This document shows positions 43,566 through 53,346 of a stretch of DNA of 64,000 nt, in pieces (the stretch's first letter is position 1; the number at the start of each line of letters is the position of its first letter). The stretch lies in assembly GCF_013389455.1 (NCBI RefSeq), contig NZ_CP058278.1:744001-808000 (forward strand), read 5' to 3'. The notes beneath the pieces were generated by a model. The model had not been told where the DNA came from and ran no database searches. It saw only the letters and a program-made list of their open reading frames with translations. Both the position numbers and the translations under genes were made by a program. This DNA comes from Flavobacterium inviolabile (GTDB taxonomy: Bacteria; Bacteroidota; Bacteroidia; Flavobacteriales; Flavobacteriaceae).

Positions 43566-44000
43566 TTATTGACAAAACGGGATTTTATTCACCCGGTTGG
43601 CATGTCTGCCGCCTTCAAAATCCGTCGTTAAAAACGCTTCCACCATTTCTACGGCCTGTGGTATCGATGTAAAACGCGCCGGGATGCTGATAATGTTTGC
43701 ATCATTGTGCTGACGTGCCAAAACCGCAATTTCCTTAGTCCAACACAACGCGGCTCTGATACCCTGGTGTTTGTTTGCTGTAATGGCAATTCCGTTTCCG
43801 CTGCCGCAGATTACAATACCAAAAACAGCTTTTCCTGCTGTAACATCCGTTGCTACCGCATGTCCGAAATCGGGATAATCAACACTGTCAAAAGTATCTG
43901 TACCGTGGTTGGTAACGATGTGTCCTTTTGCTTCTAAGTGTTTTACAATAGCTTGTTTATAATCCGGACCGGCATGGTCATTTCCAATTGAAATATTCAT
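43566..44000 (-). CDS. rpiB: Ribose 5-phosphate isomerase B
   Basis: It interconverts ribose 5-phosphate and ribulose 5-phosphate. The 144 residues contain ISIGNDHAGPDYKQAIVKHL, DYPDFGHAVA, the active-site VICGSGNGIAITANKHQGIRAAL (positions ~66-88) and ARQHNDANIISIPAR. I start at the ATG at 44000 (MNISIGND); the longer reading adds ten residues that do not fit. It is followed on the left by a bidirectional terminator. Confidence 0.93.
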   Translation of the reverse strand: MNISIGNDHAGPDYKQAIVKHLEAKGHIVTNHGTDTFDSVDYPDFGHAVATDVTAGKAVFGIVICGSGNGIAITANKHQGIRAALCWTKEIAVLARQHNDANIISIPARFTSIPQAVEMVEAFLTTDFEGGRHANRVNKIPFCQ

Positions 44001-44048
44001 TGTGTTGTTGTTTGTTGTTATGCCCTGCAAAGTTAGAAAAGAATCCTG

Positions 44049-44288
44049 TTAAACAATTTTTAAATTTGTATCATCATTTAATTTTTTCAGGATTTCCCGA
44101 ACTGTTTCCAGATCATTCGGATGCACCTTCAGTTTGATTCCTCCCAAAGCCTGAGAATACATCGGTACGATATTCATCATTGTCTCATTTTCAAAAAAGT
44201 ACTGGATCCGGCTTTGGTCCAATAAGTGTTTCAGCACGGTAATCTCGTGCGGATAATCAAAAACGGCAATCGTTATAAATTCGTTCAT
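44049..44288 (-). CDS. DUF2007 domain-containing protein
   Basis: A 79-residue ferredoxin-like alpha/beta protein of the DUF2007 'putative signal transducing' family: start FITIAVFDYPHEITVLKHLL then QYFFENE and GGIKLKVHPNDLETVREIL. Function is unknown. It lies 48 bp upstream of rpiB on the same strand. Confidence 0.78.
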   Translation of the reverse strand: MNEFITIAVFDYPHEITVLKHLLDQSRIQYFFENETMMNIVPMYSQALGGIKLKVHPNDLETVREILKKLNDDTNLKIV

Positions 44289-44399
44289 TTCTCAGACTTT
44301 TTATAAAGATACAAAAGTTATTATTTCTATAAATCTTAATTCATTGTACATAATTGTTAATACTTATTTGTAATTTTAGCAGTATATTAGAAATGAAAC

Positions 44400-46577
44400 A
44401 TGAGTAAGAAACACAAAAAGTTAGGAAAGACAGGGAAAGATTTTTCTGGTAAAATTTTTAAAATCCTGTCCAAAGATCCTAATAAAACATTCAACTATAA
44501 ACAAATAGCTTCTGTTTTAGAATTGAATGACACCCAAAGTCGCAACGAAATCATCAAAGAATTAAAATACCTGGCCTCCAAAGAAAAGATTGAAGAAATA
44601 GATCGCGGAAAGTACCGCGTGATCTCCAAAGCCGATTATTTCGAAGGAATCATTGATATGACCAGTCGTAAAACAGCCTATTTTGTGGCTGCCGAATTAG
44701 AAGATGATGTTTTTATCCCGACCAACAATTTAAACCATGCGCTTGACGGCGACAAGGTAAAAGTATATATCTACAACAGAAGAAAGGGCAGAAGACCGGA
44801 AGGAGAAGTTGTTGAAATTGTAGAAAGAAAGAAAACGGATTTTGTGGGTGTTATTGACATTCAGAAAAACTTTGCATTTGTAGCTACCGCCAATCCGAAA
44901 ATGTACACGGATATTTTTATCCCAAAAGACAAAATAGGAGAGGCACAGGATGGCGATGTGGTATTGGTGCACATTGAAGACTGGCCGGCAAAAGCCGATA
45001 GTCCTTTTGGAACGGTTACCAAAGTTTTAGGAAAACCGGGTGAGCACAATACTGAAATTCACGCTATTCTGGCCGAATACGGCCTGCCGTATGATTTCCC
45101 GGTAGAAGTGGAAGTCTATGCACAAAAACTGGATACTTCCATTCAGGAAAGTGAAATCCTGAAACGCCGTGACATGCGCGATACGCTTACGTTCACGATT
45201 GACCCGAAAGATGCGAAAGATTTTGACGATGCTTTATCGTTTAAAAAACTTCCGAACGGCAATTACGAAATCGGAATCCACATAGCCGACGTTTCCCATT
45301 ATGTACAGGAAGGAACAATCCTGGACGAAGAGGCCTATAAAAGAGCCACATCGGTTTATTTAGTGGACAGGGTAGTGCCAATGCTTCCGGAAGTATTGTC
45401 TAATTTTGCCTGTTCTTTGCGTCCGCATGAAGAAAAGTACACTTTCTCGGCCGTTTTTGAACTGAATGAAAAAGCAGAATTAGTAAACCAGTGGTTCGGA
45501 AGAACGGTAACCTATTCCGATCAGCGATTTGCCTATGAAGAGGCACAACAGATCATTGAAACAAAAGGAAATGTTATTCCTGCCGAAATTTCCTTAACCG
45601 GAAATGAATATATAGTAGATAGCCCTATAGTGGAAGCCACGTTAAAACTGGATGAACTGGCAAAAATTCTAAGACGCAAAAGACTGAATAACGGTGCGAT
45701 TTCATTTGATAAAGTGGAAGTGAAATTCCATTTAAATGAAAATGCAGAGCCAACAGGCGTTTATTTTAAGGTCGCTAAAGACGCTAATCACCTGATTGAG
45801 GAGTTCATGTTGCTTGCCAACAGAAAAGTGGCGGAATTCATCGGAAAACAAAAGAAAACATTTGTGTACCGTATCCACGATGAACCGGATGAAGATAAAT
45901 TAATCAACCTGCAAACGGTGATTTCAAAATTCGGTTATTCCATCAATTTTAAATCCAAGGACAGTATTTCAAAATCACTGAATACTTTACTGGAGGATGT
46001 TCAGGGTAAAAAAGAACAAAACCTGGTCGATACACTTGCTATCCGCAGTATGAGTAAAGCGGTTTATTCTACTGAAAACATAGGCCATTACGGTTTGGCA
46101 TTCGATTATTATTCCCATTTTACCTCACCAATTCGTCGTTATCCCGATGTTATGGCACATCGTTTGCTACAGCATTATCTCGATGGCGGAGCTTCGGCAG
46201 ATGCAGAAGTGTATGAAGAAAAATGTGTTCATTCTTCATCCATGGAAGGCCTTGCGGCAAACGCAGAGCGTGACAGCATCAAATACATGCAGGTAAAATA
46301 CATGCAGGATCACAAAGACGAAGAGTTTTTGGGTGTTATTTCCGGTGTGACAGAATGGGGAATTTATGTAGAAATCATTGAGAATAAATGCGAAGGAATG
46401 GTTCGCATCAGAGAAATTCGGGATGATTATTACACTTTCGATGAGAAGCAATATGCTTTAGTTGGAGAAATTTCTCATAATATTTTACAATTAGGAGACG
46501 AAGTTATCGTTAAAGTGAAAAATGCCGATCTGGTTAAAAAACAATTGGATTTTCATTTTATTAAAAAGAGAGAGTAG
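44400..46577 (+). CDS. rnr: Ribonuclease R
   Basis: A 725-residue processive 3'-5' exoribonuclease that degrades structured RNA. Domains in order: N-terminal helix-turn-helix (~20-80), cold-shock OB folds, the RNB catalytic domain with TIDPKDAKDFDDALS (~270-285; metal-binding Asp residues), SRP-like FTSPIRRYPDVMAHRLL, and a C-terminal S1 domain (FLGVISGVTEWGIYVEI). Length is normal for Bacteroidota. Confidence 0.96.
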   Translation: MSKKHKKLGKTGKDFSGKIFKILSKDPNKTFNYKQIASVLELNDTQSRNEIIKELKYLASKEKIEEIDRGKYRVISKADYFEGIIDMTSRKTAYFVAAELEDDVFIPTNNLNHALDGDKVKVYIYNRRKGRRPEGEVVEIVERKKTDFVGVIDIQKNFAFVATANPKMYTDIFIPKDKIGEAQDGDVVLVHIEDWPAKADSPFGTVTKVLGKPGEHNTEIHAILAEYGLPYDFPVEVEVYAQKLDTSIQESEILKRRDMRDTLTFTIDPKDAKDFDDALSFKKLPNGNYEIGIHIADVSHYVQEGTILDEEAYKRATSVYLVDRVVPMLPEVLSNFACSLRPHEEKYTFSAVFELNEKAELVNQWFGRTVTYSDQRFAYEEAQQIIETKGNVIPAEISLTGNEYIVDSPIVEATLKLDELAKILRRKRLNNGAISFDKVEVKFHLNENAEPTGVYFKVAKDANHLIEEFMLLANRKVAEFIGKQKKTFVYRIHDEPDEDKLINLQTVISKFGYSINFKSKDSISKSLNTLLEDVQGKKEQNLVDTLAIRSMSKAVYSTENIGHYGLAFDYYSHFTSPIRRYPDVMAHRLLQHYLDGGASADAEVYEEKCVHSSSMEGLAANAERDSIKYMQVKYMQDHKDEEFLGVISGVTEWGIYVEIIENKCEGMVRIREIRDDYYTFDEKQYALVGEISHNILQLGDEVIVKVKNADLVKKQLDFHFIKKRE

Positions 46578-46599
46578 TCTAATTTAAAATGTAATTCTT

Positions 46600-47289
46600 A
46601 TGATAAAAACAAATCTGAAAAACAATTTCATGCTGGTAGCATTGCTTATTGTCGCGCAATTGGGTTTTGCCCAGGTAAATAAAAATGTTGGTGATTTTAC
46701 AACCGTAAAAGTATTCGATAAAATTTCAGCGCAATTGGTTCCTTCATCAGAAAGCAAAATTGAGATTAAAGGGGAAGGCGCCGAAAAAGTGGAAGTGGTG
46801 AACAAAAACGGGGATTTGAAAATCCGTATGCCACTGGATAAATTCCTGAAAGGTGAAGATATAACCGTTATTATACATTTCAAAAATATTGAAAGCATTG
46901 AAGCCAGTGAAGGTGCTTATGTTTCCAGTGAAGCAACCCTGAAAGGTGTTGACTTTACCGTAAATGCCAACAAAGGCGGACAGATAAAGGTGATCCTTGA
47001 TGTTAAAAAAGCCGGTGTTCGTGCTACAACAGGTGGTGTTGTAAAATTGAGCGGTAAGGCACAAAATCAGGATATTGTGATTAATTCCGGAGGTATTGTA
47101 AATGCTAAAACTTTTGAAACATCTCAAACTACTGTTGCGGTAAACGCCGGTGGTGAAGCAGATGTTTTTGCAACGGATCTGGTGGATGCCAAAACCAGAG
47201 CAGGCGGGGATATCACCGTTTACGGAAATCCTAAAAAAGTAAATCAAAAAACTTTTGCCGGAGGAAGCATTGATATCATCAAAAAATAA
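46600..47289 (+). CDS. Head-GIN domain (DUF2807) secreted protein
   Basis: A 229-residue protein with a signal peptide (MLVALLIVAQLGFAQ within the first 25 residues) and a beta-helical GIN domain made of short repeats (VSSEATLKGVDFTVNANKGG; GGVVKLSGKAQNQDIVINSG). Proteins of this family are called putative auto-transporter adhesins, but no function is proven. It lies 22 bp after rnr and could share its transcript. It ends 16 bp from the convergent TPR regulator. Confidence 0.82.
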   Translation: MIKTNLKNNFMLVALLIVAQLGFAQVNKNVGDFTTVKVFDKISAQLVPSSESKIEIKGEGAEKVEVVNKNGDLKIRMPLDKFLKGEDITVIIHFKNIESIEASEGAYVSSEATLKGVDFTVNANKGGQIKVILDVKKAGVRATTGGVVKLSGKAQNQDIVINSGGIVNAKTFETSQTTVAVNAGGEADVFATDLVDAKTRAGGDITVYGNPKKVNQKTFAGGSIDIIKK

Positions 47290-47305
47290 TAAACCGCGTT
47301 ACCGC

Positions 47306-49051
47306 TTAAAAAGACAGGCTCTGTATATGAGCGTTTAGATCTTCATCAATGAGTTCTAATTTCTTTTTTAAGCGGTAACGTCCTTTTTTAACGCTCTCTG
47401 CCGATATACCAAGAATGGACGCTACTTCAAAAGAATCTAAATTCAGTTTGATCAGCAATAGCATCCGCAATTCACCAGGAGTTAAGTTATTGTGCTTTTT
47501 TCGGATATGCGGTATAAATCCCGGGTAAACCTTGTCAAAGTATTCCTTGAACAAAAACCAGTCTTCCTCTGTTAAGATTTTCATTTTGCTTAATTCTCCG
47601 ATATTTCTGGAATGGATTGCATCGTCATGGTCTACATTAAAACTATTCAGTTTCTGTTCCAATTCATTAATAATTTCCGATTTTGTAAGCAGTTTATCTG
47701 TGAAATTATCCAGCGCTTTTCGTTTTAGTTCCATTTCTATTTTAAGCCGTTCGATTTCCGATTCGTGAAGCTTCTTATCCACAAGGAACAGTTCTTGATT
47801 CTTACGGCTTCTAAAAACGAAATAAGCAACAGCAATCGATCCCGTTATAATTAAAAATAAAATCGTAACCACATACATCCAGCGTTGGTTTTGGGCAAGC
47901 TGTTTGTCTTTTTGAAGCAGTTTTATCTTTTCTTCTTTTTGTTTGGTTTCATATTTGGTCGAAACATCCTGAATTGCTTTTTCTTTTTGAATATTAAACA
48001 GCGTATCCTTTGTTTTGCTATACTTCATATAGTACACCAAAGCTTCTTTATAATTCCCTTTAATTCTTTCTAGTTTGGACAACTGTTGTAATGAGATTCT
48101 GGATTCATTCTGCATTTTTTTAGATTGTGCAATTTTATAAGCCAACTCATATTTTGCTAGGGCGCCATCAATATTATTCTTTTCCTTTAAACAATGTGCG
48201 ATATTATGCATTATCGTAATAGGTACTTCCTTGTTATTGCCTCCCGAAAGAAAGAGTTTTTCTGAAGTATAGAGATATTCCAAAGCCAGATCCCAATTTT
48301 TCAGACCCATATAGGCAATTGCGATATTATTGTTGGATTCAGCCTGTCCGGATATATCCTTTAATTTTTTCCTTAATTCCAGCGAATGTTTTGCCAGTTG
48401 GACAGATGCTTCAAATTTATCATCCTGAAATAACATTACCGCTTTAGCAGATTCAAAATAAGCAAGATTCAAACTGTCTTTTACCTTTGCAAAATAAGCA
48501 AGAGCCTTGTCGCCATATAATTCCGATTTATTATAATCCTGATTTAGAAAAAAATTGATTCCCAAATTACCAATAGTACTGTAATACAGTCTGTTTTTAT
48601 CGGTTAAATCGCTTTTTTCTAAAAAATCAAGCGCTTTATACTGAAGGTTTATGGCAGCATCAAATTTTCCCATTTTTGAAAAGGATTCCGCGGCGCCCTT
48701 TAGTCCATAATACATTTCCCTTTGTAATAGCTTTGTATTTAAACCCTGTAACGCTTTATTGAAAAACACTTGTGCCGAGTCAAATCTGGATTGATGCAGG
48801 TAAACATATCCTTTGTACAAATTAAGAACAGCTGTTTTTTCTTTAGACTCCTCAGCGGGTTCTTTTATTTCTTTTCCAAGCCGGGCATAATCCTTTTTTT
48901 TATACCATGAAAACAAAGAATCATAATACCGGTTTTCATCCGTACTGGTCGTTCTTTTATTTATTTCCAATTGCGTGGTGCTATTATTTTTCTTTTCACA
49001 AGAAATGAATACTACCATAAGAAGTAGCCCCATGGCTTTTAAATGTTTCAC
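47306..49051 (-). CDS. TPR lipoprotein regulator with C-terminal LuxR-like helix-turn-helix
   Basis: A 581-residue one-component signalling protein. It has a lipoprotein-type signal (VVFISCEKK), about six tetratricopeptide repeats (~75-360), a coiled coil, a transmembrane helix (~391-412), another coiled coil, and a C-terminal domain whose end NLTPGELRMLLLIKLNLDS...ILGISAESVKKGRYRLKKKL is a LuxR-type HTH (key element ILGISAESVKKGRYRL). Such proteins are common in flavobacteria and probably couple periplasmic sensing to transcription; targets are unknown. Confidence 0.83.
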   Translation of the reverse strand: MKHLKAMGLLLMVVFISCEKKNNSTTQLEINKRTTSTDENRYYDSLFSWYKKKDYARLGKEIKEPAEESKEKTAVLNLYKGYVYLHQSRFDSAQVFFNKALQGLNTKLLQREMYYGLKGAAESFSKMGKFDAAINLQYKALDFLEKSDLTDKNRLYYSTIGNLGINFFLNQDYNKSELYGDKALAYFAKVKDSLNLAYFESAKAVMLFQDDKFEASVQLAKHSLELRKKLKDISGQAESNNNIAIAYMGLKNWDLALEYLYTSEKLFLSGGNNKEVPITIMHNIAHCLKEKNNIDGALAKYELAYKIAQSKKMQNESRISLQQLSKLERIKGNYKEALVYYMKYSKTKDTLFNIQKEKAIQDVSTKYETKQKEEKIKLLQKDKQLAQNQRWMYVVTILFLIITGSIAVAYFVFRSRKNQELFLVDKKLHESEIERLKIEMELKRKALDNFTDKLLTKSEIINELEQKLNSFNVDHDDAIHSRNIGELSKMKILTEEDWFLFKEYFDKVYPGFIPHIRKKHNNLTPGELRMLLLIKLNLDSFEVASILGISAESVKKGRYRLKKKLELIDEDLNAHIQSLSF

Positions 49052-49200
49052 GTATAATGTTTTGTTTTTAAAAAGTATTCCTGTTTTTGAATTAAATCAA
49101 AATGCGAAATAAATCTTTTTATAATTATCCCAGGCTCCTAAAAATGGGATGTCCTCTTTTTTGTCCACCGCAAATATGGTGATTATAATCTTTTCAAAAA

Positions 49201-49208
49201 TAGATTTG
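49201..49208 (+). promoter_or_regulatory. Bacteroidota -10 element for the GEVED gene
   Basis: TAGATTTG, 24 bp before the ATG; no clear -35. Confidence 0.47.
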
Positions 49209-49232
49209 TAAAAAACTAAAAACCTATATTGA

Positions 49233-50057
49233 ATGAAGAAAATTACTTTATTATTACTGTTAACTTCCTTTACTTTTTCTTTTGCGCAAACAGCAAGTCC
49301 AAGTCCTTATTGTGCTTCTAATTATTCCAATGAGCCTTTTGCTTTACCCGATTATTTTATAACATCAGTTGTTTTGAAAAACGCAACATTAATTACTAAA
49401 AATGTCCAAAGTGCAGCTCCAAACTATCAATTTTACAATACTGTTGCCGCACAGGATCTGCCTAAAAATTCCCAGGCAAACATTACTATCAACTTTAACG
49501 GATCAACTATGCATTATATTGATGCCTGGATTGATTACAACAAAAACAATGCATTTGATACAGGAGAAAGTATTGGTTATTATGACCGGATAAACGATCC
49601 TAATATGAACATGAATGTGACCAGTAAAACATTTTCTTTTACAGTACCGGCAAGTGCACAAAACGGTACAACAAGATTGAGAGTAAGAGTAGTGGAAGAT
49701 GACGATGTGTTTTTTTCAAATCCTGCATTGCCGGTAACTATTTGCCAGCAATATGCCAATGGGGAAACATTAGATTTTAATGTAACAATATCCAATGCTT
49801 TGAGTACTGAATCTTTTGATAAAAATACTCTTTCCGTTTTTCCGAATCCGGTTTCAGACTTGTTAACAATCACTAATGATAACGCTGCTATTGACATGGT
49901 TTCCATTTCAAACGCATTAGGGCAAACGAAAACGGTTAAAACTGCCATTACAGATAAATCCGTTATCGTAGATTGCTCGAATCTTTCTTCTGGAATATAT
50001 TTTTTAAGCGTTCAATCCGAAGGGAAAGTATTCACTCAAAAAGTGGTTAAGAACTAG
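49233..50057 (+). CDS. GEVED domain protein with T9SS type A sorting domain
   Basis: A 274-residue secreted protein. Order: signal peptide (MKKITLLLLLTSFTFSFAQ), GEVED domain (~85-195) with AWIDYNKNNAFDTGE, TRLRVRVVEDDD and ANGETLDFNV, then a C-terminal T9SS tail with VFPNPVSDLLTI, SNALGQTKTV, VDCSNLSSGIYFL and FTQKVVKN. It is exported by type IX secretion to the surface or medium. The GEVED module is non-catalytic; its role may be adhesion. It ends at a terminator. Confidence 0.85.
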   Translation: MKKITLLLLLTSFTFSFAQTASPSPYCASNYSNEPFALPDYFITSVVLKNATLITKNVQSAAPNYQFYNTVAAQDLPKNSQANITINFNGSTMHYIDAWIDYNKNNAFDTGESIGYYDRINDPNMNMNVTSKTFSFTVPASAQNGTTRLRVRVVEDDDVFFSNPALPVTICQQYANGETLDFNVTISNALSTESFDKNTLSVFPNPVSDLLTITNDNAAIDMVSISNALGQTKTVKTAITDKSVIVDCSNLSSGIYFLSVQSEGKVFTQKVVKN

Positions 50058-50081
50058 ATTTATTACTTGTTGACTCTTTTT

Positions 50082-50115
50082 AACCCACAGATCCTACAGG
50101 ATTGTGGGTTTTTTG
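50082..50115 (+). terminator. Intrinsic terminator after the GEVED gene
   Basis: AACCCACA at 50082-50089 pairs with TGTGGGTT at 50103-50110; the stem continues as ATCC/GGAT with one bulged base, and six T follow within the run. Confidence 0.8.
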
Positions 50116-50232
50116 GCGTTAAATAGCATCAAAATAGCATAACTAAAGAGAAAAATCATTTTTTCATCTATCTTTGTAAGATACCTATTTCTTAATAGGT
50201 TTTTTTTTATAATTCACCTTAAAACCCTTTCA

Positions 50233-50919
50233 ATGATTGATGATATTCTTACCGGTATTCCGTTAGGATTCTTTTTAAGTTTCATGATTGGACCCGTATT
50301 CTTTGTTCTTCTGGAAACCAGTATCACTAAAGGGTTTCGTGCCGCTATGTCTTTTGATGTGGGGGTAATTCTGGGAGACATTGTTTTTATTGCTATTGCA
50401 TATTTTAGTAGTGTCCGCTTAATCCAGAGTATCAAAGATGATCCGGCATTATTTCTTTTCGGGGGCATCCTGATGTTTACTTATGGTATGATTACTTTCT
50501 TTAAACTGCGAAGAAAAAGTAAAACCATAGATGAAGATGAGGAAGTGGTTGAATTGATTAAAAAAGATTACCTGAGCCTCTTTCTAAAAGGCTTTTTATT
50601 AAACTTTATTAATATTGGCGTACTTGGTTTTTGGCTGGCTATCATTATTACTTTCGGGCCAAAACTGGACATGGAAGCCGGCAGAATGCTTACTTTTTTT
50701 AGTGCTGTAATCGGTTCTTATTTTATTACCGATATCGGTAAAATCATGCTGGCAAAACAATTGCGCAAAAAATTAACACCAACGAACATTATCCGGGTTA
50801 AAAAATTCAGCAGTGTTTTATTAATGGTCTTCGGGATGGTTTTAATGATTCAGGGATGGTTTCCTAAAGAAAAAGAGTTTGTAAAAAATACCTTAGAAAA
50901 AATAGAAGAAAAAAAGTAA
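50233..50919 (+). CDS. LysE family translocator
   Basis: A 228-residue inner-membrane protein with about six helices, the LysE/RhtB amino-acid exporter fold. The first helix reads GIPLGFFLSFMIGPVFFVLL with the conserved GP pair, followed by SITKGFRAAMSFDVGVILGD. A cytoplasmic charged loop (~95-115) separates the halves. The substrate is unknown. A -10 element TATCTTTG lies at 50169-50176. Confidence 0.85.
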   Translation: MIDDILTGIPLGFFLSFMIGPVFFVLLETSITKGFRAAMSFDVGVILGDIVFIAIAYFSSVRLIQSIKDDPALFLFGGILMFTYGMITFFKLRRKSKTIDEDEEVVELIKKDYLSLFLKGFLLNFINIGVLGFWLAIIITFGPKLDMEAGRMLTFFSAVIGSYFITDIGKIMLAKQLRKKLTPTNIIRVKKFSSVLLMVFGMVLMIQGWFPKEKEFVKNTLEKIEEKK

Positions 50920-50950
50920 GTCTTTTATACATCCAAACGATATAAAAACA

Positions 50951-50978
50951 AAAAAAGCTGTCAGAAGACAGCTTTTTT
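50951..50978 (+). terminator. Intrinsic terminator after the LysE gene
   Basis: A 12-bp inverted repeat AAAAAAGCTGTC / GACAGCTTTTTT around an AGAA loop, next to the tRNA-Cys gene on the opposite strand, and able to stop both. Confidence 0.87.
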
Positions 50979-50985
50979 AATTCTG

Positions 50986-51056
50986 AGGCATCGAGCGGAT
51001 TCGAACCGCTGTAGACGGTTTTGCAGACCGCTGCCTAGCCACTCGGCCACGATGCC
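50986..51056 (-). tRNA. tRNA-Cys (anticodon GCA)
   Basis: A 71-nt cloverleaf read on the minus strand: acceptor stem GGCATCG with CGATGCC, D-arm GCCGAGTGGCTAGGC, anticodon loop CTGCAAA (GCA), T-arm with TTCGAATC, discriminator T. The CCA end is not encoded. It is the only tRNA gene found in the window. Confidence 0.96.
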
Positions 51057-51158
51057 AGTGTTATTGGTGGGCAAACTTACTAAAATATTTTTAATTCCAA
51101 ATCCTAAATTGATAATTTATTCGGTATATTTTGTAATTCGCTCGTTATCAATAATATT

Positions 51159-51518
51159 TTAACTTCTGTATTCTTCCATTTGTATCGTTACGGCTTCCAC
51201 ATCGCCACCAATAGGCGGATTTAGCTTGGAAACGGCTACAATTATTCTGGAAACAGCAGGAATTTCTTTAAAAATTCTTACAATAATACGCTTCGTAACA
51301 TGTTCTAATAATTTCGAACGGATAGCCATTTCTTCACGAACGATACGGTTTAAATGAACATAATCAACGGTGTCTTCCAACTCATCTGTTTCCGATGATT
51401 TTCTTAAATCTGTTTTTATTTCTAAATCAACACTATAATCAGAACCTATTTTACTTTCTTCTACCAAACAACCGTGAAAAGAAAATGTTCTGATGTTTTT
51501 CAGCTTAATAATTCCCAT
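51159..51518 (-). CDS. folB: Dihydroneopterin aldolase
   Basis: It cleaves dihydroneopterin to hydroxymethyl-dihydropterin and glycolaldehyde in folate synthesis. The 119 residues show IIKLKNIRTFSFHGCLVEE (catalytic/tunnel-fold start; Tyr of some homologues replaced by Phe), DLEIKTDLRKS, DTVDYVHLNRIV and a C-terminal VSKLNPPIGGDVEAVTIQM with a KLNPP element typical of FolB. The ATG at 51518 (MGIIKLKN) is preferred over one five codons upstream. Confidence 0.85.
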   Translation of the reverse strand: MGIIKLKNIRTFSFHGCLVEESKIGSDYSVDLEIKTDLRKSSETDELEDTVDYVHLNRIVREEMAIRSKLLEHVTKRIIVRIFKEIPAVSRIIVAVSKLNPPIGGDVEAVTIQMEEYRS

Positions 51519-51631
51519 TTTAAATGTATTCAATTATTGGTTATTCCTTCAATGGATAAAAGTACAACTTTTTGGAACGTATTCGTTGAATAAGCATTCA
51601 AAGAAATGAGTTTATAATGAACATTTTTGGT

Positions 51632-51639
51632 AACTTTGC
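51632..51639 (+). promoter_or_regulatory. Bacteroidota -10 element for glnS
   Basis: TAACTTTG, 17 bp before the glnS ATG. Confidence 0.5.
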
Positions 51640-51656
51640 CTTTCTAATTTTATTTT

Positions 51657-53342
51657 ATGTCAACAAAAGAAAAATCATTAAATTTTATCGAACAAATCAT
51701 TGAGGAAGATTTAAAAAATGGTTTATCTCAAGATAAATTACGTTTCCGTTTCCCGCCAGAACCTAATGGTTATTTACACATTGGGCATGCCAGTTCAATT
51801 TGTTTAAACTTTGGACTTGGATTAGATTATCAGGCGCCTGTAAACCTGCGTTTTGATGATACCAATCCGGCTAAGGAAGAGCAGGAATATGTAGATGCTA
51901 TTAAAAGAGACGTACAATGGTTAGGATATGAATGGGCGCATGAATGCTATGCTTCCGATTATTTCCAGCAGTTGTATGACTGGACAGTTGCCCTAATTAA
52001 AAAAGGAAAAGCTTACGTTGACAGTCAGACTTCTGAAGAAATGGCGAAACAAAAAGGAACACCTACACAACCTGGTGTGGACAGTCCTTACCGAAATCGT
52101 TCCATTGAAGAAAATCTGGATTTATTCGAACGTATGAAAAATGGTGAGTTTGAAGAAGGAACACATATTTTGAGAGCCAAAATAGATATGACCGCGACCA
52201 ATATGCTGATGCGTGATCCTATCATGTACCGAATCTTACACAAACACCACCACAGAACCGGTGATAAATGGTGTATTTATCCAATGTATGACTGGGCACA
52301 CGGCGAAAGTGATTATCTGGAGCAGATTTCCCATTCTTTCTGTACACTGGAATTTTTACCTCACAGAGAATTATACGATTGGTTTTTAGACCAGATTATC
52401 GATACTAATTTAACACGTCCTAAACAACGTGAGTTTGCACGCCGGAACCTTTCCCATACTGTTGTTAGTAAACGTAAGTTATTACAATTGGTTCAGGACG
52501 GGCATGTTACCGGATGGGACGATCCGAGAATGTCAACCATTTCAGGAATGAGAAGACGCGGTTATACACCGGCTGCTATCCGCAATTTTGCCGATACCAT
52601 TGGTATTGCCAAACGCGACAACCTGATTGACGTTTCCTTACTGGAATTCTGTGTTCGTGAAGATTTAAACAAAACAACTCCGCGTGTCATGGCTGTTTTA
52701 GATCCGGTTAAACTGGTAATTACCAATTATCCGGAAGGAAAAGAAGAATGGCTGGAAGCAGAAAATAATCCGGAAGAAGAAGTTATGACCTATAGAACGG
52801 TTCCTTTTTCTAAAGAATTATATATTGAAAGAGAAGACTTTCTGGAAGAAGCAAACAGTAAATTCTTCCGTCTTACTCTTGGAAAAGAGGTTCGTCTGAA
52901 AAATGCTTACATTATTAAAGGCGAAAGCGTAGTAAAAGACGCTGAAGGAAATATAACAGAAATTCACGCTACTTATGATGAAGAGAGTAGAAGTGGCAGC
53001 GGTACAGAAGCCAGCAAAAGAAAAGTAAAAGGTACTATTCACTGGGTGTCCGTTTCACATGCTATTCCGGCAGAAATAAGAATCTATGACCGTTTGTTTT
53101 CACATGAAAACCCGGATGGAAACAAAGAGATTGATTTTAAAGAATTTTTAAACCCTAATTCATTAGAGGTGATTACCGGATATTTGGAACCAAGCCTGAA
53201 AACAGCTGTTGACGGGGATCGTTTCCAATTCCAACGCTTAGGATATTTCTGTGTCGATAAAGAAAGTACTGCTGAAAAGTTAGTATTTAACAAAACCGTA
53301 GGCCTGCGGGATACATGGGCAAAATTAGAAAGTAAAGAATAA
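51657..53342 (+). CDS. glnS: Glutamine--tRNA ligase
   Basis: A 561-residue class I aminoacyl-tRNA synthetase that charges tRNA-Gln. It has the HIGH motif in [13 protein letters not shown] (~34-46), [16 protein letters not shown], the KMSKS equivalent VVSKRKL (~270), [18 protein letters not shown] and the C-terminal anticodon-binding beta-barrels. DDTNP and VSKR distinguish it from GluRS. Its presence implies direct glutaminylation rather than reliance on amidotransferase. It runs 4 bp before the hydroxylase gene. Confidence 0.97.
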   Translation: MSTKEKSLNFIEQIIEEDLKNGLSQDKLRFRFPPEPNGYLHIGHASSICLNFGLGLDYQAPVNLRFDDTNPAKEEQEYVDAIKRDVQWLGYEWAHECYASDYFQQLYDWTVALIKKGKAYVDSQTSEEMAKQKGTPTQPGVDSPYRNRSIEENLDLFERMKNGEFEEGTHILRAKIDMTATNMLMRDPIMYRILHKHHHRTGDKWCIYPMYDWAHGESDYLEQISHSFCTLEFLPHRELYDWFLDQIIDTNLTRPKQREFARRNLSHTVVSKRKLLQLVQDGHVTGWDDPRMSTISGMRRRGYTPAAIRNFADTIGIAKRDNLIDVSLLEFCVREDLNKTTPRVMAVLDPVKLVITNYPEGKEEWLEAENNPEEEVMTYRTVPFSKELYIEREDFLEEANSKFFRLTLGKEVRLKNAYIIKGESVVKDAEGNITEIHATYDEESRSGSGTEASKRKVKGTIHWVSVSHAIPAEIRIYDRLFSHENPDGNKEIDFKEFLNPNSLEVITGYLEPSLKTAVDGDRFQFQRLGYFCVDKESTAEKLVFNKTVGLRDTWAKLESKE

Positions 53343-53346
53343 AATC

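Noticed and set aside
46747..47247. 166-codon open frame on the minus strand
   Set aside because: It is antisense to the head-GIN protein, whose signal peptide and repeats are convincing.
49044..49053. TGTTTCACGT as a parS half-site
   Set aside because: The right half reads ATAATG instead of GNAACA. Only one half matches, so ParB binding is not expected.
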